Assembly: GCF_000684975.1 (NCBI RefSeq)
Contig: NZ_BAXZ01000002.1
Location: 186,001-250,000, forward strand
From: Paraburkholderia acidipaludis NBRC 101816
Lineage (GTDB): Bacteria; Pseudomonadota; Gammaproteobacteria; Burkholderiales; Burkholderiaceae
Length of the DNA: 64,000 nt
Direction of reading: 5' to 3'
Positions 28,993 to 38,112 of this stretch are shown here, in pieces. The translations under genes and the position numbers were made by a program. Positions within the stretch are counted from its first letter, which is position 1. Each line of letters opens with the position of its first letter. Under the pieces are notes generated by a model. That model worked only from the letters and a program-made list of their open reading frames with translations, ran no database searches and was not told the origin of the DNA.

Positions 28993-29297
28993 TGACTGTC
29001 TCCTTGTCGGCCGCAGCGGGCGCTTCAGCGCCTCGTGCGGCCCCATGCAAAGCGATGGGATAGAGACCGGCCTGGGCCCGCGTACACCATGTTGCCCCGA
29101 AATGCCGTCTGCGTGTCTGCCCTCCGTTGCGCGTGCCGCGCGCGGCTGCCCGTATATGTCACGGGCGACCCGGAAGGAGTAGGGGCGAGGGTCCGGCTGG
29201 TGCGTTGCTCTTCAGTGATGCCAAGGGATGACGCCCGGACAGTAAAGCACAAATTGCCGGTTTGCGCTGCGCGGGCTTTTACCGCCGGGCGGGCATG
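28993..29297. other. Promoter region of the cox operon
   Basis: About 300 bases between the permease terminator and coxS. No gene seen. A lower-GC part near 29240-29265 (AGTAAAGCACAAATT) could hold the promoter on the minus strand. No clear operator palindrome. Confidence 0.4.
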
Positions 29298-29347
29298 AAA
29301 AACGGCCTGTCCCGGACGGCGGGGTTACCGGTCCGGGACAGGCCGTT
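29298..29347 (-). terminator. Strong intrinsic terminator of the amino acid permease gene
   Basis: A perfect 17-bp stem (29301-29317 with 29331-29347) around a 13-base loop. On the minus strand five T's (complement of 29298-29302) overlap and follow the stem. It separates the permease gene from the cox operon downstream. Confidence 0.9.
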
Positions 29348-29432
29348 CGAGCGCATTCGTGTGTTTGATGCGCCGCCGCGAAATGCGGCGGGGGAGAATG
29401 GGGCCGCGTTACGCCAGCTTGTTACGCCTGCT

Positions 29433-30842
29433 TCAATGCTGATCGTGCGTCTCGTGCGCGAGACGCGAATGACGGCGCGAATAGCCGAAGTAGATCAGCA
29501 TGCCGATCACGAGCCAGACCACGAACGCGATCCACGTGAGCGGCTGCAGGTTGATCATCAGGAAGAGGCAGGAGGCCACGGCCAGGATCGGCACCACGGG
29601 CACGCCCGGGCAGCGGAACGCGCGCGGCAGGTGCGGATGCGTCTTGCGCAGGATCAGCACGGCGATCGAGACCATCGAGAACGCCGCGAGCGTGCCGATG
29701 TTGATGAGCTCCGCAAGCACGTTGAGCGGCACGAGCGCGCCGATCAGCCCGAAGAAAATGCCGACGAGCCAGGTGGTGAGGAATGGCGTCGCGTAGCGCG
29801 GATGCACGCGCGAGAGCGCGGCGGGCAGCAGGCCGTCGCGCGACATCGCGAAGATGATGCGGGTCTGGCCGTAGCTCATCACGAGGATCACGGTGAGCAT
29901 GCCGAGCACGGCGCCGAGGTCGATGAAGCCGGCCACCCACTTTTCGCCGGCCACCTGCAGCGCGTAGGAGACCGGGTGGCCGATGTTGGCGAACTGCGCG
30001 GACGGCACGATGCCCGTCACGACGGCCGCGACGGCCACGTAGAGCACGGCGCACACGGCGAGCGAAGCGATGATGCCGACAGGCAGATCGCGCTTGGGAT
30101 TCTTCACTTCCTCGGCGGCGGACGAGACCGAATCGAAGCCGATGAACGCGAAGAACATCACGGCGGCGGCGCCGAATACGCCGTTCCAGCCGTTGGGCAT
30201 GAACGGGTGCCAGTTGGCGGGCGTGACGTGGAACGCGCCGACGGCGATCACGAGCAGCACGACCGTCACCTTGATGGCGACCATGACGTTGTTGATGCGG
30301 GTGGATTCGCGCACGCCGATGGAGAGGAGCCCCGTGATCACCATCATCACGAGGAACGCCGGCAGGTTGAAGAGCGTGTGCACGCCCGGCACCGCGCCGG
30401 GCGCGGCCGTGAGCGCGGCGGGCAGATTGAGCCCGAAGCCCGCGAGCAGCGACTGCAGGTAGCCCGACCAGCCCACCGAGACGGCGGAGGTGGCGAGCCC
30501 GTATTCGAGCATGAGGTCCCAGCCGATCACCCAGGCGGCCAGTTCGCCGAGCGTCGCATACGAGTAGGTATAGATCGAGCCGGCGACGGGAATGGTCGAG
30601 GCGAACTCGGCGTAGGCGAGGGCGGCGAAGCAGCAGGCCACGGCGGCGATCAGGAACGCGACCATCAGGGCGGGACCGGCCTGCACGGCGCCCGTGCCGG
30701 TCAGGACGAAAATGCCGGTGCCGATGATCGCGCCGATGCCGAGGAAGGTGAGGTCCAGTGCGCCGAGTGCTTTCTTCAGGCCGGCGCCCTGGGCGCTCGC
30801 CTGCAGCATGTGCTCGACGTTCTTCTTGCGAAAGAGGGACAT
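29433..30842 (-). CDS. Amino acid permease, APC superfamily (CAT-like)
   Basis: A cytoplasmic-membrane amino acid transporter of 469 residues with about 12 helices. Helix 1 carries GIGAIIGTGIFVLTG, the substrate-binding unwound region of APC carriers; FFAFIGFDSVSSAAEE is the conserved helix 6 region. It is closest in build to cationic amino acid (CAT) permeases. ATG 30842 (MSLFRKKNVEHML) follows AGGAG; the frame is open 75 more codons, but that part is not membrane-like. Single gene with a strong terminator. Confidence 0.9.
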   Translation of the reverse strand: MSLFRKKNVEHMLQASAQGAGLKKALGALDLTFLGIGAIIGTGIFVLTGTGAVQAGPALMVAFLIAAVACCFAALAYAEFASTIPVAGSIYTYSYATLGELAAWVIGWDLMLEYGLATSAVSVGWSGYLQSLLAGFGLNLPAALTAAPGAVPGVHTLFNLPAFLVMMVITGLLSIGVRESTRINNVMVAIKVTVVLLVIAVGAFHVTPANWHPFMPNGWNGVFGAAAVMFFAFIGFDSVSSAAEEVKNPKRDLPVGIIASLAVCAVLYVAVAAVVTGIVPSAQFANIGHPVSYALQVAGEKWVAGFIDLGAVLGMLTVILVMSYGQTRIIFAMSRDGLLPAALSRVHPRYATPFLTTWLVGIFFGLIGALVPLNVLAELINIGTLAAFSMVSIAVLILRKTHPHLPRAFRCPGVPVVPILAVASCLFLMINLQPLTWIAFVVWLVIGMLIYFGYSRRHSRLAHETHDQH

Positions 30843-31192
30843 TTGGCGGGGAACTCCTGGTTTGCGCGCAGCCTCGGCAGAGGCTTGCGTGCCGAAAAAC
30901 GGGAAACCGGAAATTTTAGCGGATATAGGCGGTGAAACCGGGCCGATCGGGCCAAGGGAAGGGGCGAAAAGAGACCGGAGAGGCCTGGCGGTGGCGGGCG
31001 AATTTGCCGCAAACCGGGACAGGCACGCGCAATCCTTGCCCGCGTGCGCGGAATCGGAAAAAGTCATTTCCGGATCAAGGGCTTATGGCGAGAAGGCCGC
31101 TTAGTTGCCACCCAGGTGGCATCGGCATGCCCGCGAGGTGCAACCCGGCGCCACCCTGGCGCCGCAGGATGCCTGCTCGCCTTGCAAGGCGT
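30843..31192. other. Gap with several GC hairpins
   Basis: About 350 bases between the response regulator stop and the permease start. Next to the stop is the palindrome CGCCTTGCAAGGCG (31178-31191); GGCGCCA/TGGCGCC and TGCCACC/GGTGGCA hairpins follow at about 31150-31166 and 31104-31119. These may end the two-component transcript. No gene seen. Confidence 0.4.
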
Positions 31193-31849
31193 TTACGCGC
31201 CTACCGCCGGAGCGAGATCGACGAGCCGGTTGCTCATCACGTAGAACGTGAGCTCGGCGTTGTTGGTGAGGTTCATTTTTTCGAGCAGGCGCGTGCGGTA
31301 CACGCTCACCGTCTTCACCGAAAGCGAGAGTGTGCGCGCGATGTCGGTGAGCCGCTTGCCCGAGGCGAGCATGCACAGCGTCTGGTACTCGCGGTCGGAG
31401 AGCTTTTCGTGCGGCATCTGCTCGCCGTCCACTAGCACGTAGTCGGCCAGCGCCTCGGCCATCGCCGGGCTCACGTACTTGCGGCCGCTCGCCACCTGCT
31501 GGATCGCGGCGATCATCTGCGCCGCGTCCACCGTTTTCGAGAGATAGCCCGAGGCGCCGGCCTTCAGCGCGCGCACGGCGTACTGGTCCTCGCGGTACAT
31601 CGAGAACATCAGCACCGGCACGCGCGGCGCCTTGCGCTTCGCGCGCTTGAGCACCTCGACGCCGTTCATGTCGGGCAGCGAGATATCGAGCAGCACCACG
31701 TCGCAGGCGTGCTTCGCGATGGCGGCGAGCGCTTCGGCGCCGGTTTGCGCCTCGATCACTTCGCTGGCGACGCCTCGGTCGACCAGCAACTGGCGTACGC
31801 CCTGGCGCACGACGGCGTGGTCGTCGACCAGCAGAATGCGATGGGTCAT
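31193..31849 (-). CDS. NarL/UhpA-type response regulator
   Basis: A 218-residue regulator with an N-terminal receiver (Asp9, Asp10, phospho-acceptor Asp55, Ser83, Lys105) and a C-terminal LuxR-type helix-turn-helix (about 150-205: LSDREYQTLCMLASGKRLTD, then LSVKTVSVYRTRLLEKM). It overlaps the kinase gene by four bases (ATGA). Target genes are unknown; the permease downstream and the kinase are the nearest candidates. Confidence 0.93.
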   Translation of the reverse strand: MTHRILLVDDHAVVRQGVRQLLVDRGVASEVIEAQTGAEALAAIAKHACDVVLLDISLPDMNGVEVLKRAKRKAPRVPVLMFSMYREDQYAVRALKAGASGYLSKTVDAAQMIAAIQQVASGRKYVSPAMAEALADYVLVDGEQMPHEKLSDREYQTLCMLASGKRLTDIARTLSLSVKTVSVYRTRLLEKMNLTNNAELTFYVMSNRLVDLAPAVGA

Positions 31850-32751
31850 GAGAGAGCGCCTTTCACGAGGGTAGGAGCGAAATCGGGGGCGGGAGCGGCA
31901 AGGAGCGCGTCCCAGGCGAATCGTGCGCGCACCACGGTGCCGGGCTGGCCGTTGCCGGGGTTGCGGGCGCTCGTGCGCAGCGTTCCGCCGAAGGCGGCGC
32001 AGCGCTCGCGCATGCCGGCGATGCCGTACTGGCTGCGGCGGCTGCCGGCACGCCGCAGGCCGGTCGCGCTGCGCGGCAGACCGATACCGTCGTCGCTGAT
32101 GGTGAGTGTCAGGTCGCGCGAGCTGCAGTCGATGCGCACGTCGGCGTGGGTCGCGCGCGCATGCCGCGCGACGTTGGCGAGCGCTTCCTGGGCCACGCGG
32201 AACACGGCGAGCGCCGCTTCGGCCCGCAGGCGCGCAAGCCGCACGTCGGCCGCGCAGACGAAGCTCGTGGCGAGGCCCGTGCGCTTGCCGAAGCCGCGCG
32301 TCCACTCGGCGAGCGTCGGCACGAGGCCGGCGTCGAGCTGCGGCGCGGCGAGCCCGTCGAGCGCGTGACGCAGCGCCTCGCCGGCGGCTTCGAGCGAGCG
32401 CGCGACGAGCGCGAGGGCTTCGGCGCACTGCGGCGGCGCATCGGCAGGCAGCCAGGTCTGGACGTTCGCGAGCGCGAAATGGGTGGCGGCGAGTTCTGCG
32501 CCGACGCTGTCGTGCAGCTCGCGGGCGAGACGGCCGCGGGCCGCCTCGTCGGCTTCGATGCGGATCGTGCGGGCCGCCGCAAGGTGTTCCTGTCGGCCGA
32601 CGATCTCGCTCAGGCCGGCGAGCACCGCATCGGCCTGGTGTCGCATAGGGAGTGCGTGCGGGAGCGACGGGCCGCCGGGCGACGAATCGCCGCCCGACGC
32701 CACCGCGTCAGGCGCACGCGCGATCCCTGCCGCGAAATTCGACGTGTCCAT
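31846..32751 (-). CDS. Soluble sensor histidine kinase, HisKA_3 type
   Basis: A 301-residue kinase without membrane segments. The dimerisation/phosphoacceptor domain has RGRLARELHDSVGAEL with His80; the ATPase domain has N box Asn193 (ALANVARHA) and G1 box DDGIGLP (220-226). The first about 50 residues are of low complexity and no sensor domain is recognisable, so it probably senses through a partner or a cytoplasmic signal (inference). Translationally coupled to its regulator. Confidence 0.88.
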   Translation of the reverse strand: MDTSNFAAGIARAPDAVASGGDSSPGGPSLPHALPMRHQADAVLAGLSEIVGRQEHLAAARTIRIEADEAARGRLARELHDSVGAELAATHFALANVQTWLPADAPPQCAEALALVARSLEAAGEALRHALDGLAAPQLDAGLVPTLAEWTRGFGKRTGLATSFVCAADVRLARLRAEAALAVFRVAQEALANVARHARATHADVRIDCSSRDLTLTISDDGIGLPRSATGLRRAGSRRSQYGIAGMRERCAAFGGTLRTSARNPGNGQPGTVVRARFAWDALLAAPAPDFAPTLVKGALS

Positions 32752-33112
32752 TCATCCCCCGTTCTGGAACCGGTTTGCCGCGCCATGCGTGCCCGGGAAT
32801 CTGGGTCCCGGTGCGACGGATAACGGCACGGCGCAGCGTAACGAAATTTACATCCAGTAACAACCTGGCTGTGTCCCTGATCGGGACGTGCAAGCGGCCA
32901 GCGTTGCGCCGCGATGATATCTTAAAAAAAGAAAAAATTCAGGCTGGACAAGGCTTAGCGGAAAAAGTTAAGAGCCAGCTTGAAGTGGCGCATGGGCCGC
33001 GCACGGGCCGTATTTGTCAGAAAAATGCTGACAGAGAAGCTACCCGATTTCTGTGAAATATGTAACCGCCGGCGGGCCGCGTCGTGCCGGCGCGTCGCAG
33101 TAGATACGGGCG
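32752..33112. other. Gap upstream of the two-component pair
   Basis: About 360 bases, AT-richer than its surroundings around 32915-32945 (CTTAAAAAAAGAAAAAATTC), which may be the promoter of the kinase gene on the minus strand. No gene seen. Confidence 0.4.
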
Positions 33113-33139
33113 AAAAAAAACCGGAGCGCGAGGCTCCGG
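33113..33139 (-). terminator. Intrinsic terminator of fpr
   Basis: A 7-bp stem (CCGGAGC 33121-33127, GCTCCGG 33133-33139) with a GCGAG loop, followed on the minus strand by eight T's (complement of 33113-33120). 50 bases after the fpr stop. Confidence 0.9.
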
Positions 33140-33189
33140 CTTTCGTGACATTCGGTGAGGTCCGGGTCGAGCCCGGAGAGGCTGGCGGA

Positions 33190-33960
33190 TCAGCCGACGA
33201 AGGCCTTTTCCACGACGTAGTGGCCCGGCTTGTTGTTGCTGCCTTCCGTGAGGCCGGCCTTTTCGAGCAGCTCGACGGTGTCGCGCAGCATGTGCGTGCT
33301 GCCGCACAGCATGATGCGGTCGCGCTCGGGCGTGAACGCCGGCAGGTCGAGGTCTTCGAACAGCTTGCCCGTTTCGATCAGCTCGGTGATGCGGCCGCGG
33401 TTCTCGAAGGTCTCGCGCGTGACGGTCGGGAAGTAGACCAGCTTTTCGCGCACGATCTCGCCCAGGTACTCGTGCTCGCGCAGCTCTTCGGTGATGTACT
33501 CCTTATAGGCGAGTTCATCGACGAAACGGCAGGTATGCGTGAGGACGATCTTGTCGTAGCGGTCGTAGATGTCCGGATCCTTGATGATCGACATGAACGG
33601 CGCCAGACCCGTGCCGGTCGAGAGCAGCCACAGCACCTTGCCGGGCAGCAGGTTGTCGGCCACGAGCGTGCCGACGGGCTTCTTGCCGATCAGCACCTTG
33701 TCGCCCACCTTCAAATGCTGCAGGCGCGACGTGAGCGGGCCGTCGGGCACCTTGATGCTCAGGAATTCGAGGTGTTCTTCGTAGTTGGCGCTGGCGAGCG
33801 AGTAGGCGCGCATCAGCGGCTTGCCGTCCACTTCGAGGCCCACCATCGTGAACTGGCCATTGTCGAAGCGCAGGGCCGGATCGCGCGTGCAGGTGAAGCT
33901 GAAAAGCGTGTCGGTCCAGTGATGGACGCTCAAAACGGTTTCTTCGGTGTTTTTGCTCAT
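33190..33960 (-). CDS. fpr: Ferredoxin/flavodoxin--NADP+ reductase
   Basis: A 256-residue flavoprotein moving electrons between NADPH and ferredoxin or flavodoxin, part of redox and Fe-S stress defence. FAD binding is marked by RAYSLAS (51-57), NADP binding by STGTGLAPFMS (114-124) and LCGSTHML. The C-terminus ends VEKAFVG, the extended form of the subclass I bacterial FNRs. ATG 33960 (MSKNTEETVL) is chosen over a Met 19 codons upstream. Monocistronic. Confidence 0.95.
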   Translation of the reverse strand: MSKNTEETVLSVHHWTDTLFSFTCTRDPALRFDNGQFTMVGLEVDGKPLMRAYSLASANYEEHLEFLSIKVPDGPLTSRLQHLKVGDKVLIGKKPVGTLVADNLLPGKVLWLLSTGTGLAPFMSIIKDPDIYDRYDKIVLTHTCRFVDELAYKEYITEELREHEYLGEIVREKLVYFPTVTRETFENRGRITELIETGKLFEDLDLPAFTPERDRIMLCGSTHMLRDTVELLEKAGLTEGSNNKPGHYVVEKAFVG

Positions 33961-34353
33961 GGTTCCTGATGGTGCGAAACAAAGGCCGCCAGACCAAAAC
34001 GAGGCGCAGTCCGCCATTTTACCGCGACCGCGCCGCGAGGGCGGGGGGCGCCAATGGGAGGAGTGGCTCGCGCCTCGCGCTGCGGCGGCGAAGCCGCGCT
34101 GCGGGACGCCGGCGCCCGCACGGCGCGCGTGACGGGCAAGGCTGGCAATTGGCCGTGATGGCGGCGCATGGGCCGGTGGTACCAGGCCTTAAGCCCGCGA
34201 GAGCGGGCAGTGCGCCGCTTGCGACGCTGGCCCGGTCGACGGTGATTCAATCGGGCGCGCGCATACGAATATTCTGCAAGATGATACCGGAAGCCCTGTC
34301 GGACCGCAGCATAGACCCTGGTGGCGGGGCAGTTACGGAGCTTGCCGGCGCGC
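33961..34353. other. Gap upstream of fpr
   Basis: About 390 GC-rich bases. Open frames here are arginine-rich and look like shadows. No terminator or operator stands out. Confidence 0.4.
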
Positions 34354-34998
34354 TCAGCGGTCGGTGGCCAGCTTCAGGCCGAGGCCGACCAGCGCCACGC
34401 CGCAGAAGGCATCGACCGGGCGCCGCACGCGGCGGTAGCCGCGCTGGGTGCGGTCGTCGGCGAACAGGAACGCGATGCTGCAGTGCCAGCCGAACGACAT
34501 CGCCGCCACCGTCCCGAGCACGGCGCCGTAGAACCACAGCGGCGCATGCGCGGGCAGCATCGCCGCGAACACGCTGGTCCAGAAGACGCAGCCCTTCGGA
34601 TTGGTGAGGCAGGTGAAAAGGCCCGCGCGCCAGGTGCGGAAATACTCGTGGCGCCCGGCCGGCGGCAGCGGCTCCACGGCCGCCGGCGCCGCGGCAACCG
34701 GGTCGCGGCGCGCGCCGGAGCGCACGAGCTTGATGCCGAACCAGACGAGGTAGAGCGCACCGGCAATGCGCACGCCGGTGTAGACCCAGTCGATGCGCTG
34801 GAGCACGGTGGCGAAGCCGAGCATGGCGAGCGCCGCCCACGCGGTGGACCCGACGCCCACGCCGAAGGCCGAGGTCACGCCCAGCGCGCGCCGTCCCGCG
34901 AGCGAAAGCTGGGTGACCATGAAGAAGTTCGGGCCGGGGCTCACGAGCGCGAGTGAATAGACAGCGGCGATCTGAAGCAGCGCGGTGAAGAAATGCAT
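34354..34998 (-). CDS. LysE/RhtB family exporter
   Basis: A 214-residue inner-membrane amino acid or metabolite exporter with six predicted helices. The family signature SPGPNFF occurs at 20-26, and NPKGCVFW marks the second half. ATG 34998 (MHFFTALLQI) gives a typical N-terminal membrane start; the upstream extension is basic and rejected. A hydrophilic loop rich in Ala/Pro (about 95-115) lies in the middle. Substrate unknown. Confidence 0.88.
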   Translation of the reverse strand: MHFFTALLQIAAVYSLALVSPGPNFFMVTQLSLAGRRALGVTSAFGVGVGSTAWAALAMLGFATVLQRIDWVYTGVRIAGALYLVWFGIKLVRSGARRDPVAAAPAAVEPLPPAGRHEYFRTWRAGLFTCLTNPKGCVFWTSVFAAMLPAHAPLWFYGAVLGTVAAMSFGWHCSIAFLFADDRTQRGYRRVRRPVDAFCGVALVGLGLKLATDR

Positions 34999-35124
34999 GA
35001 GGAGACCTGAGCGACTCGAAGAAGCGTAACGGCATGTGCGGCGCGGCATGCGCGGCACGCGACCCGCCATCTTAACGCGTTAGCGCGCGCCAATTCGAGA
35101 CTCTCCGTGCGGGAGCCCGGCGGC

Positions 35125-35922
35125 TTATTCGAGCCGCAGCCGGGCCATGTAGGGCAGGTGATCGGAGAGCCAGGCGGTCTCTTGCGCGGGCTCGATCAGC
35201 TCGACCGGTTGCAGGCCGCGCACGAACATCTTGTCGAGCGCGAGCGCGGGCGAGAACGCCGGAAACGTGCGCGCGGGCTCGCCCAGCAGCGTCGCCACCT
35301 CCTGCATGCCGTGCTCGGCGAAGAGCGGCACGGAATCGTTGCGCCAGTCGTTGAAGTCGCCCGCGAGCACGAGGGGCCCCTGCGGCGCTTCCCTCGCGAT
35401 CCAGTGGGCGATCCAGTTCATCTGGCGCAGCCGCGCGCTGCGCGTGAGCGCGAGGTGCGCGCACAGCAGCGTGACGGAGGTTCCGGCCACGCTCGCGCGC
35501 GCCACCAGCAAGCCGCGGCGCTCGAACCGGTGCGCCGAAATGTCCCAGCGCCCGCCCAGGTCGAGCGGGTGCGGCGAGAGGATCGCATTGCCATGCCGCC
35601 ACGAGGGCTTGAACACATTGGTGCCGAGCGCGATCTGCAGTTCGAGCGAGTCGGCGATCTCGGTGGCCTGGCAATGCCAGACGTCTTCGAGCGGATCGCC
35701 GAGCGGCGCGCCGAACGTGGATGCCAGCACGGGCTGCGGCAGGCGCCGCGCCATGGCTTCCTGCAGAAAGTAGGCGTCGGCATGGGTGGACTGCACCCAG
35801 CGGCGCATGGCCTGCCAGGCCTGGAAGCCCAGCGGCGAGCGGCCCTTGTGCAGGTTCCAGCTCACGGCGACGAAGTCCTTGCGGTGGGCGGTGTCGATGA
35901 GCGGTTCTTCGGGGTTTCGCAT
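35125..35922 (-). CDS. Endonuclease/exonuclease/phosphatase family protein
   Basis: A 265-residue member of the EEP (DNase I-like) fold. Catalytic and metal residues are visible: Asn23 (SWNLHKG), Glu55 (FLQEA), His156 (CAHLAL), Asp189 and Asn191 (AGDFNDW), Asp254-His255 (SDHLPYM). Such proteins hydrolyse phosphodiesters in nucleic acids, phosphoinositides or lipids; substrate cannot be told. No signal peptide. It stands 106 bases downstream of the next leftward gene. Confidence 0.85.
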   Translation of the reverse strand: MRNPEEPLIDTAHRKDFVAVSWNLHKGRSPLGFQAWQAMRRWVQSTHADAYFLQEAMARRLPQPVLASTFGAPLGDPLEDVWHCQATEIADSLELQIALGTNVFKPSWRHGNAILSPHPLDLGGRWDISAHRFERRGLLVARASVAGTSVTLLCAHLALTRSARLRQMNWIAHWIAREAPQGPLVLAGDFNDWRNDSVPLFAEHGMQEVATLLGEPARTFPAFSPALALDKMFVRGLQPVELIEPAQETAWLSDHLPYMARLRLE

Positions 35923-36028
35923 CAGCGGTCGTTCGCGGTTATTTGCGGTGGTTCGTCGTGTTCGTTGGTCGCGCCTCGTCGCCGCGCTTGTTCGTCATGC
36001 TCGCTCGTCATGTTGGCCGCCGCGCCGC

Positions 36029-36538
36029 TCACGGCTGCGGCGCGAGGCTCGCGCTGACCCGGTACGCAAGCGACGGATCCTTGTCGACGATCTGCCAGCT
36101 CACCGTCTGGCCCGCCGGAACGTCCAGCCCCGGGTGGCTGGCGTTGATCTGGCGCGGCTGCGGCGGCAGCTTGCAGCCTTCGGCCGTTTGGGGCCGGTCG
36201 TCGGATTCGAGGGTTTCCTCGGCGTCGATGGACAGGATCGCGTCGCTCGCATTCGCCCGCAACGGCGAGACGGTCACGGTGCGCTCGAGGTCGATGCTGC
36301 CGGCCGGCTGGTCTTTGCAGCCGATGTCGTGCGTGACCGCGTGATGGTGCGTATCGGTGTGCGCCTGGCCTACGGCGGTCGTGCCGTCGAATTCGTCGAT
36401 CTGCTGGCCGTCGCGTATCACCTGCAGCGTCCACTTGACGGACTGCTCTCCGGTGTCCTGCGCCTGCGCGCCCACAGCGGCCGTGCCGACGAAAGCGGCC
36501 AGCAGCATGGCGGCGATGCGGCGGTTCCACAACATCAT
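36029..36538 (-). CDS. Secreted hypothetical protein
   Basis: A 169-residue protein with a clear signal peptide (MMLWNRRIAAMLLAAFVG..., cleavage near AQA 24-27) and a mature part with two cysteines that could form a disulfide (GCKDQ and GCKLP), so probably periplasmic. A histidine-rich patch (HTDTHHHAVTH) is notable. No family recognised. It is divergent from the LhgO-like gene across a gap with two palindromes. Confidence 0.7.
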   Translation of the reverse strand: MMLWNRRIAAMLLAAFVGTAAVGAQAQDTGEQSVKWTLQVIRDGQQIDEFDGTTAVGQAHTDTHHHAVTHDIGCKDQPAGSIDLERTVTVSPLRANASDAILSIDAEETLESDDRPQTAEGCKLPPQPRQINASHPGLDVPAGQTVSWQIVDKDPSLAYRVSASLAPQP

Positions 36539-36576
36539 ATCGGTGACTCCCTACACGTTCGCCGCCTCGGAGCGAC

Positions 36577-36634
36577 GGTCAGACTGGATCAGTCTGACCA
36601 CCGATCCTATACCGGGTTCGCAAAAAGCGAACCC
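36577..36634. promoter_or_regulatory. Two perfect inverted repeats in a divergent promoter region
   Basis: GGTCAGACT (36577-36585) and AGTCTGACC (36591-36599) form a 9-bp inverted repeat with a 5-base centre; GGGTTCGC (36614-36621) and GCGAACCC (36627-36634) form a second with five A's. A TATACC-like -10 lies between them. The position between divergent genes suggests operators. The second could also be a hairpin. Confidence 0.5.
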
Positions 36635-36862
36635 TTACAGTTCATGGAAGCGGGGGCGGCCGGCGCTTGCGCAAATTAAGGGTCAGCCGGTGCCGCGCTT
36701 GTGCGGCGCCGCGCGTTCGCCGCATGTCCCATCTTTGCTGCGTCGCCACAGGGCGTACAATTTCCCCGAAGCGACGGCGTGCCTCGCACGCCATCAACCA
36801 TACCGAGAGGATTGCGGCGCGGGCCGAGTCCCGGCTGGCGCCGCAGAGGCAGACGCTCAGAC

Positions 36863-37969
36863 ATGGATCAGATCGACTGTGTAGTCATCGGCGCGGGCGT
36901 AGTCGGGCTCGCGATTGCGCGTGCGCTGGCGGCGCGCGGACGCGAGGTCATCGTGCTCGAAGCGGCCGACGCCATCGGCACCAGCACGAGTTCGCGCAAC
37001 AGCGAAGTCATCCACGCGGGGCTCTACTACCCGCGCGGCTCGCTCAAGGCCACGCTCTGCGTGCGCGGGCGCGAGATGCTCTACGACTACTGCGCCTCGC
37101 GCAACGTCACGCATGCGCGCTGCGGCAAGCTGCTGGTCGCCACGGCGGCCAACCAGATCCCGCAGCTCGAGGCGATTCTCGCGCGCGGCAAGGAAAACGG
37201 CGTGTTCGACCTCACGCGCATCAGCGGTTCCGAGGCGCTGGCGCTCGAACCGGCGCTCGAATGCGTGGCGGCCGTGTACTCGCCGCAGACCGGCATCGTG
37301 GACAGCCATCAGCTGATGCTCGCGCTGCAGGGCGACGCCGAGCGTGACGGCGCGGTCGTTGCGCTGAAGTCGCCCGTCGAGGCGATCGATGCGACGGCGA
37401 ACGGCTTCGTGGTGAAGGTGGGCGGCGAGGCGCCCACGATCCTGCGCGCGGCCTGCGTCGTCAACAGCGCGGGGCTCGCGGCCAACAAGCTTGCGCGGCG
37501 CATCCGCGGGCTCGACGCGCGGCACATCCCGCCGCTTTATCTCGCGCGCGGCAATTATTTCAGCGTGTCGGGGCGCGTGCCGTTCTCGCGGCTCATCTAT
37601 CCGATGCCGAACGAAGCCGGGCTCGGCGTGCATCTGACGCTCGATCTGGGCGGCCAGGCGCGCTTCGGCCCGGACGTCGAATGGATCGACTCGATCGACT
37701 ACGACGTCGATCCGCATCGCGCCGATGCGTTCTACTCGCAGATCCGCAGCTACTGGCCGGCCCTGCCCGACGACGCGCTGCAGCCGGCCTATGCGGGCAT
37801 CCGGCCCAAGCTCTCCGGCCCCGGCGAGCCCGCCGCCGATTTCATGATTCAGGGCGCCGCCGCTCATGGCGTGCGCGGTCTCGTCAACCTGTTCGGCATC
37901 GAGTCGCCGGGGCTGACGGCGTCGCTCGCCATTGCCCAGCGCGTGTGCGAACTGGCGGGTGCGGCCTGA
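36863..37969 (+). CDS. FAD-dependent oxidoreductase, L-2-hydroxyglutarate dehydrogenase-like
   Basis: A 368-residue member of the DAO/LhgO flavoprotein family, which oxidises L-2-hydroxyglutarate or related 2-hydroxy acids and feeds electrons to the quinone pool. The N-terminal FAD motif is GAGVVGLAIAR (10-20), followed by the glutamate of VLEAAD; SSRNSEVIHAGLYY is the LhgO-type signature. ATG 36863 is the first codon of the dinucleotide fold; an open extension upstream is arginine/proline-rich. Single gene, with palindromes about 230-285 bases upstream. Confidence 0.88.
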   Translation: MDQIDCVVIGAGVVGLAIARALAARGREVIVLEAADAIGTSTSSRNSEVIHAGLYYPRGSLKATLCVRGREMLYDYCASRNVTHARCGKLLVATAANQIPQLEAILARGKENGVFDLTRISGSEALALEPALECVAAVYSPQTGIVDSHQLMLALQGDAERDGAVVALKSPVEAIDATANGFVVKVGGEAPTILRAACVVNSAGLAANKLARRIRGLDARHIPPLYLARGNYFSVSGRVPFSRLIYPMPNEAGLGVHLTLDLGGQARFGPDVEWIDSIDYDVDPHRADAFYSQIRSYWPALPDDALQPAYAGIRPKLSGPGEPAADFMIQGAAAHGVRGLVNLFGIESPGLTASLAIAQRVCELAGAA

Positions 37970-38112
37970 GCGGAGTGATTCTTATCCCCGATTGATGCGG
38001 CTCTCTTATCTCCGGAATTGCAACGAAATTCTGCGGTGCTTCGTTGCTATGCTTGCGCGACGCTGTCGTCAGAACGGCGTTTAGCCCTACATACTGGAGT
38101 GGAGTGAGTCTT

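Noticed and set aside
26024..29050. A 1008-codon open frame on the minus strand over the cox genes.
   Set aside because: It is an off-frame shadow of coxL and coxS, with Arg/Gly-rich composition; the real genes have full domain sets in other frames.
29262..30935. A 557-codon plus-strand frame over the amino acid permease.
   Set aside because: Very His/Arg/Asp-rich antisense reading of a membrane protein gene.
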